Shown in pieces: positions 38,354 to 50,800 of a stretch of DNA of 64,000 nt. Below the pieces are notes generated by a model. That model worked only from the letters and a program-made list of their open reading frames with translations. It ran no database searches and had not been told where the DNA came from. Each line of letters opens with the position of its first letter. The stretch's first letter is position 1. Source of the DNA: Hydractinia symbiolongicarpus (Eukaryota > Cnidaria > Hydrozoa > Anthoathecata > Hydractiniidae); assembly GCF_029227915.1 (NCBI RefSeq), contig NC_079886.1, forward strand, positions 14,007,001-14,071,000. The letters run 5' to 3'. Both the position numbers and the translations under genes were made by a program.

Positions 38354-41300
38354 GACTAGTCCTTCCAGTCTCAATGCGCTACAACGTTCCAAGTCGTTTT
38401 CATTAGCGCTGTTGCCTTAGAACACTCTTAACTACGTGCACAGTCATATAAAGGCTGTAATATGGCCTTTTGCAGTCTAATAAAAGCCTCACACGTAAAT
38501 CACGTTGTTCCATCTGCCTGCGCAGGTTACCATTGGACTACTTTTTAAAGTCTCAATGCGCTACCACGTCCCAAGTCGTCTTCATTAGCGCCGTTGCTCT
38601 ACAACACTATTAACCACGTGCACAGTCCTATAAAGGCCGTAATATTGCCTTTTGCAGTATAAAAAAGACGTCACACGTAAATCACGTGGTTTCACCTCTC
38701 TGCCCAGATTACCATTCAACTGTTCCTTCCAGTCTCGATGCACTTCATTGTTCCAAGTGGTTTTCCTTAGCGCCGTGGCCTTAGAACACTCTTAACTACG
38801 TGCACAGTCCTATAAAGACCGTAATATACCCTTTTGCAGTCCAATAACGGCCGCACACGTATATCACGCGGTTTCAGCTGCCCGCGCAGGTTACCATTAG
38901 ACTAGTCCTTCCAGTCTCAATGCACTACAACGTTCCAAGTGGTTTTCCTTAGCGCTGTTGCCTTAGAACTCTCTTAACTACGTGCACAGTCCTATAAAGG
39001 CCGTAATATGGCCTTTTGCAGTCTAATAAAAACCTCGCACGTAAATCACGCGGTTTCACCTGTCTGCGCAGGTTACCATTGGACTAGTCCTTCCAGTCTC
39101 AATGCGCTACAACGTCCTAAGTCGTTTTCATTAGCGCCATTGCATTAGAACACTCTTAACTACGTACACAGTCCTATAAAGGCTGTAATATGGCCCTTTG
39201 CGGTCTAATAAAAGCCTCACACGTAAATCACGTGGTTCCATCTGCCTGCCCAGGTTACCATTGGACTATTCCTTACAGTCTCAATGTGCTACAGCGGCCC
39301 AAGTCGTTTTCAATACCGCAGTTGCCTTACAACACTCTTAACTACGTGCACGGTCCTATAAAGACTGTAATATGGCTTTTGCAGTCTAATAAAAGCCTCG
39401 CACGTAAATCACGCGGTTTCACCTGTCTGCGCAGGTTACCATTGGACTAGTCCTTCCAGTCTCGACGCACTACAACGTCCCAAGTCTTTTTCATTAGCGC
39501 CGTTGCCTTACAACACTCTTAACTACGTGCACAGTCCAATAAAGGCTGTAATATGGCCTTTTGCAGTCTAATAAAGGCCTCATACGTAATTAATGTGGTT
39601 CCATCTGCCTGTGCAGGTTACCATTGCAATGTTCTTTCCAGTCTTATGCGCTACCACGTCCCAAGTCGTTTTCATTAGCGCCGTTGCCTTACAACACTCT
39701 TAACTACGTGTGCGCAGTCCAATAAAAGGTGTAATGTAGCCTTTTGCAGTCTAATAAAGGCCTTACACGTAAATCACGTGGTTCCATCTGCCTGTGCACG
39801 TTACCATTGCACTATTCCTTCCAGTCTCAATGCGCTACAACGTCCCAAGTCTTTTTCATTAGCGCCGCTACATTACAACACTCTTAACTACGTGCACAGT
39901 CCTATAAAGGCTGTAATATGGCCTTTTGAAGTCTAATAAAAACCTCGCACGTAAATCACGCGGTTTGACCTGTCTGCGCAAGTTACCATTGGACTAGTTC
40001 TTCCAGTCTCAATGCGGGACAACGTCCCAAGTCGTTTTCATTACAGCTGCTGCCTTACAACACTCTTAACTACGTGCACAGTCCTATAAGGCCTGTAATA
40101 TGGTCTTTTGCAGTCTAATAAAAGCCTCGCACGTAATTAACGTGCTTCCATCTGCCTGCGCAGGTTACCATTGGACTAGTCCTTCCAGTCTCAATGCGCC
40201 ACAACGTTCCAAGTCGTTTTCATTAGCGCTGTTGCCTGAGAACACTCTTAACTACGTGCACAGTCATATAAAGGCTGTAATATGGCCTTTTGCAGTCTAA
40301 TAAAAGCCTCACACGTAAATCACGTTGTTTCATCTGCCTGCACAGGTTACCATTAGACTAGTCCTTCCAGTCTCAATGCACTACAACGTTCCAAGTGGTT
40401 TTCCTAAGCGCTGTTGCCTTAGAACTCTCTTAACTACGTGCACAGTCCAATAAAAGGTGTAATGTAGCCTTTTGCAGTCTAATAAAAACCTCGCACGTAA
40501 ATCACGCAGTTTAATCTGTCTGCGCAGGTTACCATTGGACTAGTCCTTCCAGTCTGAATGCGTTACAACGTCCCAAGTCGTTTTCATTAGCGCCGCTGCC
40601 TTACAACACTCCTAACTACGTGCACAGTCCTATAAAGGCCGTAATATGGCCTTTTGCAGTCTAATAAAAACCTCGCACGTAAATCACGCGGTTTCACCTG
40701 TCTGCGCAGGTTACCATTGGACTAGTCCTTCCAGTCTCAATGCGCTACAACGTCCTAGGTCGTTTTCATTAGCGCCATTGCATTAGAACACTCTTAACTA
40801 CGTGCACAGTCCTATAAAGGCTGTAATATGGCCTTTTGCAGTCTAATAAAAACCTCGCACGTAAATCACGCGGTTTCACCTGTCTGCGCAGGTTACCATT
40901 GGACTAGTCCTTCCAGTCTCGATGCACTACAACGTCCCTAGTTGTTTTCATTAGCGCCATTGCATTAGAACACTCTTAACTACGTGCACAGTCCTATAAC
41001 GGCTGTAATATGGCCTTTTGCAGTCTAGTAAAAGCCTCACACGTAAATCACGTGGTTCCATCTGCCTGCGCAGGTTACCATTGGACTATTCCTTACAGTC
41101 TCAATGTGCTACCACGTCCCAAGTCGTCTTCATTAGCGCCGTTGCTTTACAACATTATTAACTACGTTCACCGTCCTATAAAGGCTGTAATATTGCCTTT
41201 TGCAGTCTCATAAAGGCCTCACACGTAAATCACGTGGTTTCACCTGCCTGCGCAGGTTACCATTGGACTAGTCCTTCCAGTCTCGATGCACTACAACGTC

Positions 41301-43810
41301 CCTAGTTGTTTTCATTAGCGCCATTGCATTAGAACACTCTTAACTACGTGCACAGTCCTATAAATGCTGTAATATGGCCCTTTGCGGTCTAATAAAAGCC
41401 TTACACGTAAATCACGTGGTTCCATCTGCCTGCACAAGTTACCATTGGACAATTCCATCAGTCTCAATGTGCTACAACGTCCCAAGTCGTCCTCATTAGC
41501 GCCGTTGCTTTACAACACTATTAACTACGTTCACCGTCTTATAAAGGCTGTAATATTGCCTTTTGCAGTCTCATAAAGCCTCATACGTAATTAATGTGGT
41601 TCCATCTGCCTGTGCAGGTTTCCATTGCACTGTTCTTGCCAGTCTCATGCGCTACCACGTCCCAAGTCGTTTTCATTAGCGCCGTTGCCTTACAACACTC
41701 TTAACTACGTGCACAGTCCAATAAAGGGTGTAATATAGCCTTTTGCAGTCTAATAAAAGCCTCACACGTAAATCACGTGGTTCCATCTGCCTGTGCAGGT
41801 TACCATTGGCCTAGTCCTTCCAGTCTCAATGCACTACAACGTCCCAAGTCGTTTTCCTTAGTGCCGTCGCTTTAGAACCCTCTTAAAAAACGTCCATCGT
41901 CCTATAAAGGCTGTAATATGGCCTTTTGCAGTCTAATAAAAGCCTCACACGTAAATCACGTGGTTTCACCTGTCTGCGCAGGTTACCATTGGACTAGTCC
42001 TTCAAGTCTGAATGCGTTACAACGTCCCAAGTCGTTATCAATAGCGCTGTGGCCTTAGAACTGTCTTAACTATGTGCACAGTCCTATAAAGGCTGTAATA
42101 TGGCCTTTTGCAGTCTAATAAAGGCTTCACACGTAAATCACGTGGTTTCACCTGCCTGCGCAGGTTACCATTGGACTGTTCCTTCCAGTCTCGATGCACT
42201 ACAACGTCCCAAGTCGTTTTCATGAGCGCCGCTGCCTTACAACACTCCTAACTACGTGCACAGTCCTATAAAGGCTATAATATTGCCTTTTGCAGTCTCA
42301 TAAAGGCCTCATACGTAATTAATGTGGTTCCATCTGCCTGTGCAGGTTACCATTGCACTGTTCTTTCCAGTCTCATGCGCTACCACGTCCCAAGTCGTTT
42401 TCATTTGCGCCGTTGCCTTACAACACTCTTAACTACGTGCACAGTCCAATAAAGGGTGTAATATAGCCTTTTGCAGTCTAATAAAAGCCTCACACGTAAA
42501 TCAAGTGGTTCCATCTGCCTGTGCAGGTTACCATTGGCCTAGTCTTTCCAGTCTCAATGCACTACAACGTCCTAAGTCGTTTTCCTTAGTGCCGTCGCTT
42601 TAGAAAACTCTTAACTACGTGCATCGTCCTATAAAGGCTGTAATATGGCATTTTGCAGTCTAATAAAGGCCTCATGCGTAATTAACGTGCTTCCATCTGC
42701 CTGCGCAGGTTACCATTGGCCTAGTCCTTCCAGTCTCAATGCGCTACAACGTCCCAAGTCGTTTTCATTGGCGCCGTTGCCTTGGAATACTCTTAACTAC
42801 GTGCACACTCCTATAAAGGCTGTAATATGGCCTTTTGCAGTCTAATAAAAGCCTCGCACGAAAATCACGTGGTTCCATCTGCCTGCGCAGGTTACAATTG
42901 GACTAGTCCTTCCAGTCTCGATGCACTACAACGTCCCAAGTCTTTTTCATTAGCGCCGTTGCTTTACAACACTATTAACTGCCTGCACAGTCCTATAAAG
43001 ACCGGAACAAACTCTTTGGCAGTCCATTAAAAGTCGCACACGTAAATCACGTGGTTTCACCTGCCTGCGCAGGTTACCATTGGACTGTTCCTTCCAGTCT
43101 CGATGCACTACAACGTCTCAAGTCGTTTTCATTAGCGCCGCTGCCTTACAACACTCCTAACTACGTGCACAGTCCTATAAAGGCCGTAATATGGCCTTTT
43201 GCAGTCTAATAAAAACCTCGCACGTAAATCACGCGGTTTCACCTGTCTGCGCAGGTTACCATTGGACTAGTCCTTCCAGTCTCAATGCGCTACAACGTCC
43301 TAGGTCGTTTTCATTAGCGCCATTGCATTAGAACACTCTTAACTACGTGCACAGTCCTATAAAGGCTGTAATATGGCCCTTTGCGGTCTAATAAAAGCCT
43401 CACACGTAAATCACGTTGTTCCATCTGCCTGCGCAGGTTACCATTGGACTACTTTTTAAAGTCTCAATGCGCTACCACGTCCCAAGTCGTCTTCATTAGC
43501 GCCGTTGCTCTACAACACTATTAACCACGTGCACAGTCCTATAAAGGCCGTAATATTGCCTTTTGCAGTATAAAAAAGACGTCACACGTAAATCACGTGG
43601 TTTCACCTCTCTGCCCAGATTACCATTCAACTGTTCCTTCCAGTCTCGATGCACTTCATTGTTCCAAGTGGTTTTCCTTAGCGCCGTGGCCTTAGAACAC
43701 TCTTAACTACGTGCACAGTCCTATAAAGACCGTAATATACCCTTTTGCAGTCCAATAACGGCCGCACACGTATATCACGCGGTTTCAGCTGCCCGCGCAG
43801 GTTACCATTA
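38354..43810 (+). repeat. Right-domain HOR unit 1, 30 monomers (5,457 bp)
   Basis: It matches 43,811 onward at offset 5,457 and 47,814 onward at offset 9,460. It can be divided into B (38,354-40,668), C (40,669-42,122) and D (42,123-43,810). Private changes against the other units include T at 39,852 (AGTCTTTTTC where others have AGTCGTTTTC) and A at 40,406 (CCTAAGCG where unit 3 has CCTTAGCG). Just left of 38,354 homology ends with G against A at 38,353 / 47,813. A 1-bp loss (ATGGCTTTTGC near 39,373) recurs in all B copies. Confidence 0.9.
42992..43173 (+). repeat. Diverged monomer subtype (GACCGGAACAAACTC)
   Basis: This monomer has an unusually altered first third: GACCGGAACAAACTCTTTGG, then CAGTCCATTAAAAGTCGCAC, in place of the usual GGCTGTAATATGGCC and AATAAA segments. 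Copies recur near 46,995 and 52,452. A related, less altered form with GACCGTAACATACCC and CCATTAAAGGTCGC is at about 58,272, 59,546 and 63,916. It is useful as a HOR position marker, and no function is suggested. Confidence 0.8.
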
Positions 43811-46800
43811 GACTAGTCCTTCCAGTCTCAATGCGCTACAACGTTCCAAGTCGTTTTCATTAGCGCTGTTGCCTTAGAACACTCTTAACTACGTGCACAG
43901 TCATATAAAGGCTGTAATATGGCCTTTTGCAGTCTAATAAAAGCCTCACACGTAAATCACGTTGTTCCATCTGCCTGCGCAGGTTACCATTGGACTACTT
44001 TTTAAAGTCTCAATGCGCTACCACGTCCCAAGTCGTCTTCATTAGCGCCGTTGCTCTACAACACTATTAACCACGTGCACAGTCCTATAAAGGCCGTAAT
44101 ATTGCCTTTTGCAGTATAAAAAAGACGTCACACGTAAATCACGTGGTTTCACCTCTCTGCCCAGATTACCATTCAACTGTTCCTTCCAGTCTCGATGCAC
44201 TTCATTGTTCCAAGTGGTTTTCCTTAGCGCCGTGGCCTTAGAACACTCTTAACTACGTGCACAGTCCTATAAATACCGTAATATACCCTTTTGCAGTCCA
44301 ATAACGGCCGCACACGTATATCACGCGGTTTCAGCTGCCCGCGCAGGTTACCATTAGACTAGTCCTTCCAGTCTCAATGCACTACAACGTTCCAAGTGGT
44401 TTTCCTTAGCGCTGTTGCCTTAGAACTCTCTTAACTACGTGCACAGTCCTATAAAGGCCGTAATATGGCCTTTTGCAGTCTAATAAAAACCTCGCACGTA
44501 AATCACGCGGTTTCACCTGTCTGCGCAGGTTACCATTGGACTAGTCCTTCCAGTCTCAATGCGCTACAACGTCCTAAGTCGTTTTCATTAGCGCCATTGC
44601 ATTAGAACACTCTTAACTACGTACACAGTCCTATAAAGGCTGTAATATGGCCCTTTGCGGTCTAATAAAAGCCTCACACGTAAATCACGTGGTTCCATCT
44701 GCCTGCCCAGGTTACCATTGGACTATTCCTTACAGTCTCAATGTGCTACAGCGGCCCAAGTCGTTTTCAATACCGCAGTTGCCTTACAACACTCTTAACT
44801 ACGTGCACGGTCCTATAAAGACTGTAATATGGCTTTTGCAGTCTAATAAAAGCCTCGCACGTAAATCACGCGGTTTCACCTGTCTGCGCAGGTTACCATT
44901 GGACTAGTCCTTCCAGTCTCGACGCACTACAACGTCCCAAGTCTTTTTCATTAGCGCCGTTGCCTTACAACACTCTTAACTACGTGCACAGTCCAATAAA
45001 GGCTGTAATATGGCCTTTTGCAGTCTAATAAAGGCCTCATACGTAATTAATGTGGTTCCATCTGCCTGTGCAGGTTACCATTGCAATGTTCTTTCCAGTC
45101 TTATGCGCTACCACGTCCCAAGTCGTTTTCATTAGCGCCGTTGCCTTACAACACTCTTAACTACGTGTGCGCAGTCCAATAAAAGGTGTAATGTAGCCTT
45201 TTGCAGTCTAATAAAGGCCTTACACGTAAATCACGTGGTTCCATCTGCCTGTGCACGTTACCATTGCACTATTCCTTCCAGTCTCAATGCGCTACAACGT
45301 CCCAAGTCGTTTTCATTAGCGCCGCTACATTACAACACTCTTAACTACGTGCACAGTCCTATAAAGGCTGTAATATGGCCTTTTGAAGTCTAATAAAAAC
45401 CTCGCACGTAAATCACGCGGTTTGACCTGTCTGCGCAAGTTACCATTGGACTAGTTCTTCCAGTCTCAATGCGGGACAACGTCCCAAGTCGTTTTCATTA
45501 CAGCTGCTGCCTTACAACACTCTTAACTACGTGCACAGTCCTATAAGGCCTGTAATATGGTCTTTTGCAGTCTAATAAAAGCCTCGCACGTAATTAACGT
45601 GCTTCCATCTGCCTGCGCAGGTTACCATTGGACTAGTCCTTCCAGTCTCAATGCGCCACAACGTTCCAAGTCGTTTTCATTAGCGCTGTTGCCTGAGAAC
45701 ACTCTTAACTACGTGCACAGTCATATAAAGGCTGTAATATGGCCTTTTGCAGTCTAATAAAAGCCTCACACGTAAATCACGTTGTTTCATCTGCCTGCAC
45801 AGGTTACCATTAGACTAGTCCTTCCAGTCTCAATGCACTACAACGTTCCAAGTGGTTTTCCTTAGCGCTGTTGCCTTAGAACTCTCTTAACTACGTGCAC
45901 AGTCCAATAAAAGGTGTAATGTAGCCTTTTGCAGTCTAATAAAAACCTCGCACGTAAATCACGCAGTTTAATCTGTCTGCGCAGGTTACCATTGGACTAG
46001 TCCTTCCAGTCTGAATGCGTTACAACGTCCCAAGTCGTTTTCATTAGCGCCGCTGCCTTACAACACTCCTAACTACGTGCACAGTCCTATAAAGGCCGTA
46101 ATATGGCCTTTTGCAGTCTAATAAAGGCTTCACACGTAAATCACGTGGTTTCACCTGCCTGCGCAGGTTACCATTGGACTGTTCCTTCCAGTCTCGATGC
46201 ACTACAACGTCCCAAGTCGTTTTCATGAGCGCCGCTGCCTTACAACACTCCTAACTACGTGCACAGTCCTATAAAGGCTATAATATTGCCTTTTGCAGTC
46301 TCATAAAGGCCTCATACGTAATTAATGTGGTTCCATCTGCCTGTGCAGGTTACCATTGCACTGTTCTTTCCAGTCTCATGCGCTACCACGTCCCAAGTCG
46401 TTTTCATTTGCGCCGTTGCCTTACAACACTCTTAACTACGTGCACAGTCCAATAAAGGGTGTAATATAGCCTTTTGCAGTCTAATAAAAGCCTCACACGT
46501 AAATCAAGTGGTTCCATCTGCCTGTGCAGGTTACCATTGGCCTAGTCTTTCCAGTCTCAATGCACTACAACGTCCTAAGTCGTTTTCCTTAGTGCCGTCG
46601 CTTTAGAAAACTCTTAACTACGTGCATCGTCCTATAAAGGCTGTAATATGGCATTTTGCAGTCTAATAAAGGCCTCATGCGTAATTAACGTGCTTCCATC
46701 TGCCTGCGCAGGTTACCATTGGCCTAGTCCTTCCAGTCTCAATGCGCTACAACGTCCCAAGTCGTTTTCATTGGCGCCGTTGCCTTGGAATACTCTTAAC

Positions 46801-47813
46801 TACGTGCACACTCCTATAAAGGCTGTAATATGGCCTTTTGCAGTCTAATAAAAGCCTCGCACGAAAATCACGTGGTTCCATCTGCCTGCGCAGGTTACAA
46901 TTGGACTAGTCCTTCCAGTCTCGATGCACTACAACGTCCCAAGTCTTTTTCATTAGCGCCGTTGCTTTACAACACTATTAACTGCCTGCACAGTCCTATA
47001 AAGACCGGAACAAACTCTTTGGCAGTCCATTAAAAGTCGCACACGTAAATCACGTGGTTTCACCTGCCTGCGCAGGTTACCATTGGACTGTTCCTTCCAG
47101 TCTCGATGCACTACAACGTCTCAAGTCGTTTTCATTAGCGCCGCTGCCTTACAACACTCCTAACTACGTGCACAGTCCTATAAAGGCCGTAATATGGCCT
47201 TTTGCAGTCTAATAAAAACCTCGCACGTAAATCACGCGGTTTCACCTGTCTGCGCAGGTTACCATTGGACTAGTCCTTCCAGTCTCAATGCGCTACAACG
47301 TCCTAGGTCGTTTTCATTAGCGCCATTGCATTAGAACACTCTTAACTACGTGCACAGTCCTATAAAGGCTGTAATATGGCCCTTTGCGGTCTAATAAAAG
47401 CCTCACACGTAAATCACGTTGTTCCATCTGCCTGCGCAGGTTACCATTGGACTACTTTTTAAAGTCTCAATGCGCTACCACGTCCCAAGTCGTCTTCATT
47501 AGCGCCGTTGCTCTACAACACTATTAACCACGTGCACAGTCCTATAAAGGCCGTAATATTGCCTTTTGCAGTATAAAAAAGACGTCACACGTAAATCACG
47601 TGGTTTCACCTCTCTGCCCAGATTACCATTCAACTGTTCCTTCCAGTCTCGATGCACTTCATTGTTCCAAGTGGTTTTCCTTAGCGCCGTGGCCTTAGAA
47701 CACTCTTAACTACGTGCACAGTCCTATAAAGACCGTAATATACCCTTTTGCAGTCCAATAACGGCCGCACACGTATATCACGCGGTTTCAGCTGCCCGCG
47801 CAGGTTACCATTA
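43811..47813 (+). repeat. Right-domain HOR unit 2, 22 monomers (4,003 bp)
   Basis: It consists of B' (43,811 to about 46,125) joined directly to D' (from about 46,098), lacking the 8-monomer C segment (1,454 bp) of units 1 and 3. The exchange point falls in the 28-bp overlap 46,098-46,125, which is identical to both parents: upstream it follows unit 1 at offset 5,457, downstream at offset 4,003. Equivalently, D plus B was duplicated in tandem, since 42,095-46,125 matches 46,098-50,128. The junction keeps the 182-bp register. Confidence 0.9.
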
Positions 47814-50800
47814 GACTAGTCCTTCCAGTCTCAATGCGCTACAACGTTCCAAGTCGTTTTCATTAGCGCTGTTGCCTTAGAACACTCTTAACTACGTGCA
47901 CAGTCATATAAAGGCTGTAATATGGCCTTTTGCAGTCTAATAAAAGCCTCACACGTAAATCACGTTGTTCCATCTGCCTGCGCAGGTTACCATTGGACTA
48001 CTTTTTAAAGTCTCAATGCGCTACCACGTCCCAAGTCGTCTTCATTAGCGCCGTTGCTCTACAACACTATTAACCACGTGCACAGTCCTATAAAGGCCGT
48101 AATATTGCCTTTTGCAGTATAAAAAAGACGTCACACGTAAATCACGTGGTTTCACCTCTCTGCCCAGATTACCATTCAACTGTTCCTTCCAGTCTCGATG
48201 CACTTCATTGTTCCAAGTGGTTTTCCTTAGCGCCGTGGCCTTAGAACACTCTTAACTACGTGCACAGTCCTATAAATACCGTAATATACCCTTTTGCAGT
48301 CCAATAACGGCCGCACACGTATATCACGCGGTTTCAGCTGCCCGCGCAGGTTACCATTAGACTAGTCCTTCCAGTCTCAATGCACTACAACGTTCCAAGT
48401 GGTTTTCCTTAGCGCTGTTGCCTTAGAACTCTCTTAACTACGTGCACAGTCCTATAAAGGCCGTAATATGGCCTTTTGCAGTCTAATAAAAACCTCGCAC
48501 GTAAATCACGCGGTTTCACCTGTCTGCGCAGGTTACCATTGGACTAGTCCTTCCAGTCTCAATGCGCTACAACGTCCTAAGTCGTTTTCATTAGCGCCAT
48601 TGCATTAGAACACTCTTAACTACGTACACAGTCCTATAAAGGCTGTAATATGGCCCTTTGCGGTCTAATAAAAGCCTCACACGTAAATCACGTGGTTCCA
48701 TCTGCCTGCCCAGGTTACCATTGGACTATTCCTTACAGTCTCAATGTGCTACAGCGGCCCAAGTCGTTTTCAATACCGCAGTTGCCTTACAACACTCTTA
48801 ACTACGTGCACGGTCCTATAAAGACTGTAATATGGCTTTTGCAGTCTAATAAAAGCCTCGCACGTAAATCACGCGGTTTCACCTGTCTGCGCAGGTTACC
48901 ATTGGACTAGTCCTTCCAGTCTCGACGCACTACAACGTCCCAAGTCTTTTTCATTAGCGCCGTTGCCTTACAACACTCTTAACTACGTGCACAGTCCAAT
49001 AAAGGCTGTAATATGGCCTTTTGCAGTCTAATAAAGGCCTCATACGTAATTAATGTGGTTCCATCTGCCTGTGCAGGTTACCATTGCAATGTTCTTTCCA
49101 GTCTTATGCGCTACCACGTCCCAAGTCGTTTTCATTAGCGCCGTTGCCTTACAACACTCTTAACTACGTGTGCGCAGTCCAATAAAAGGTGTAATGTAGC
49201 CTTTTGCAGTCTAATAAAGGCCTTACACGTAAATCACGTGGTTCCATCTGCCTGTGCACGTTACCATTGCACTATTCCTTCCAGTCTCAATGCGCTACAA
49301 CGTCCCAAGTCGTTTTCATTAGCGCCGCTACATTACAACACTCTTAACTACGTGCACAGTCCTATAAAGGCTGTAATATGGCCTTTTGAAGTCTAATAAA
49401 AACCTCGCACGTAAATCACGCGGTTTGACCTGTCTGCGCAAGTTACCATTGGACTAGTTCTTCCAGTCTCAATGCGGGACAACGTCCCAAGTCGTTTTCA
49501 TTACAGCTGCTGCCTTACAACACTCTTAACTACGTGCACAGTCCTATAAGGCCTGTAATATGGTCTTTTGCAGTCTAATAAAAGCCTCGCACGTAATTAA
49601 CGTGCTTCCATCTGCCTGCGCAGGTTACCATTGGACTAGTCCTTCCAGTCTCAATGCGCCACAACGTTCCAAGTCGTTTTCATTAGCGCTGTTGCCTGAG
49701 AACACTCTTAACTACGTGCACAGTCATATAAAGGCTGTAATATGGCCTTTTGCAGTCTAATAAAAGCCTCACACGTAAATCACGTTGTTTCATCTGCCTG
49801 CACAGGTTACCATTAGACTAGTCCTTCCAGTCTCAATGCACTACAACGTTCCAAGTGGTTTTCCTTAGCGCTGTTGCCTTAGAACTCTCTTAACTACGTG
49901 CACAGTCCAATAAAAGGTGTAATGTAGCCTTTTGCAGTCTAATAAAAACCTCGCACGTAAATCACGCAGTTTAATCTGTCTGCGCAGGTTACCATTGGAC
50001 TAGTCCTTCCAGTCTGAATGCGTTACAACGTCCCAAGTCGTTTTCATTAGCGCCGCTGCCTTACAACACTCCTAACTACGTGCACAGTCCTATAAAGGCC
50101 GTAATATGGCCTTTTGCAGTCTAATAAAAACCTCGCACGTAAATCACGCGGTTTCACCTGTCTGCGCAGGTTACCATTGGACTAGTCCTTCCAGTCTCAA
50201 TGCGCTACAACGTCCTAGGTCGTTTTCATTAGCGCCATTGCATTAGAACACTCTTAACTACGTGCACAGTCCTATAAAGGCTGTAATATGGCCTTTTGCA
50301 GTCTAATAAAAACCTCGCACGTAAATCACGCGGTTTCACCTGTCTGCGCAGGTTACCATTGGACTAGTCCTTCCAGTCTCGATGCACTACAACGTCCCTA
50401 GTTGTTTTCATTAGCGCCATTGCATTAGAACACTCTTAACTACGTGCACAGTCCTATAACGGCTGTAATATGGCCTTTTGCAGTCTAGTAAAAGCCTCAC
50501 ACGTAAATCACGTGGTTCCATCTGCCTGCGCAGGTTACCATTGGACTATTCCTTACAGTCTCAATGTGCTACCACGTCCCAAGTCGTCTTCATTAGCGCC
50601 GTTGCTTTACAACATTATTAACTACGTTCACCGTCCTATAAAGGCTGTAATATTGCCTTTTGCAGTCTCATAAAGGCCTCACACGTAAATCACGTGGTTT
50701 CACCTGCCTGCGCAGGTTACCATTGGACTAGTCCTTCCAGTCTCGATGCACTACAACGTCCCTAGTTGTTTTCATTAGCGCCATTGCATTAGAACACTCT

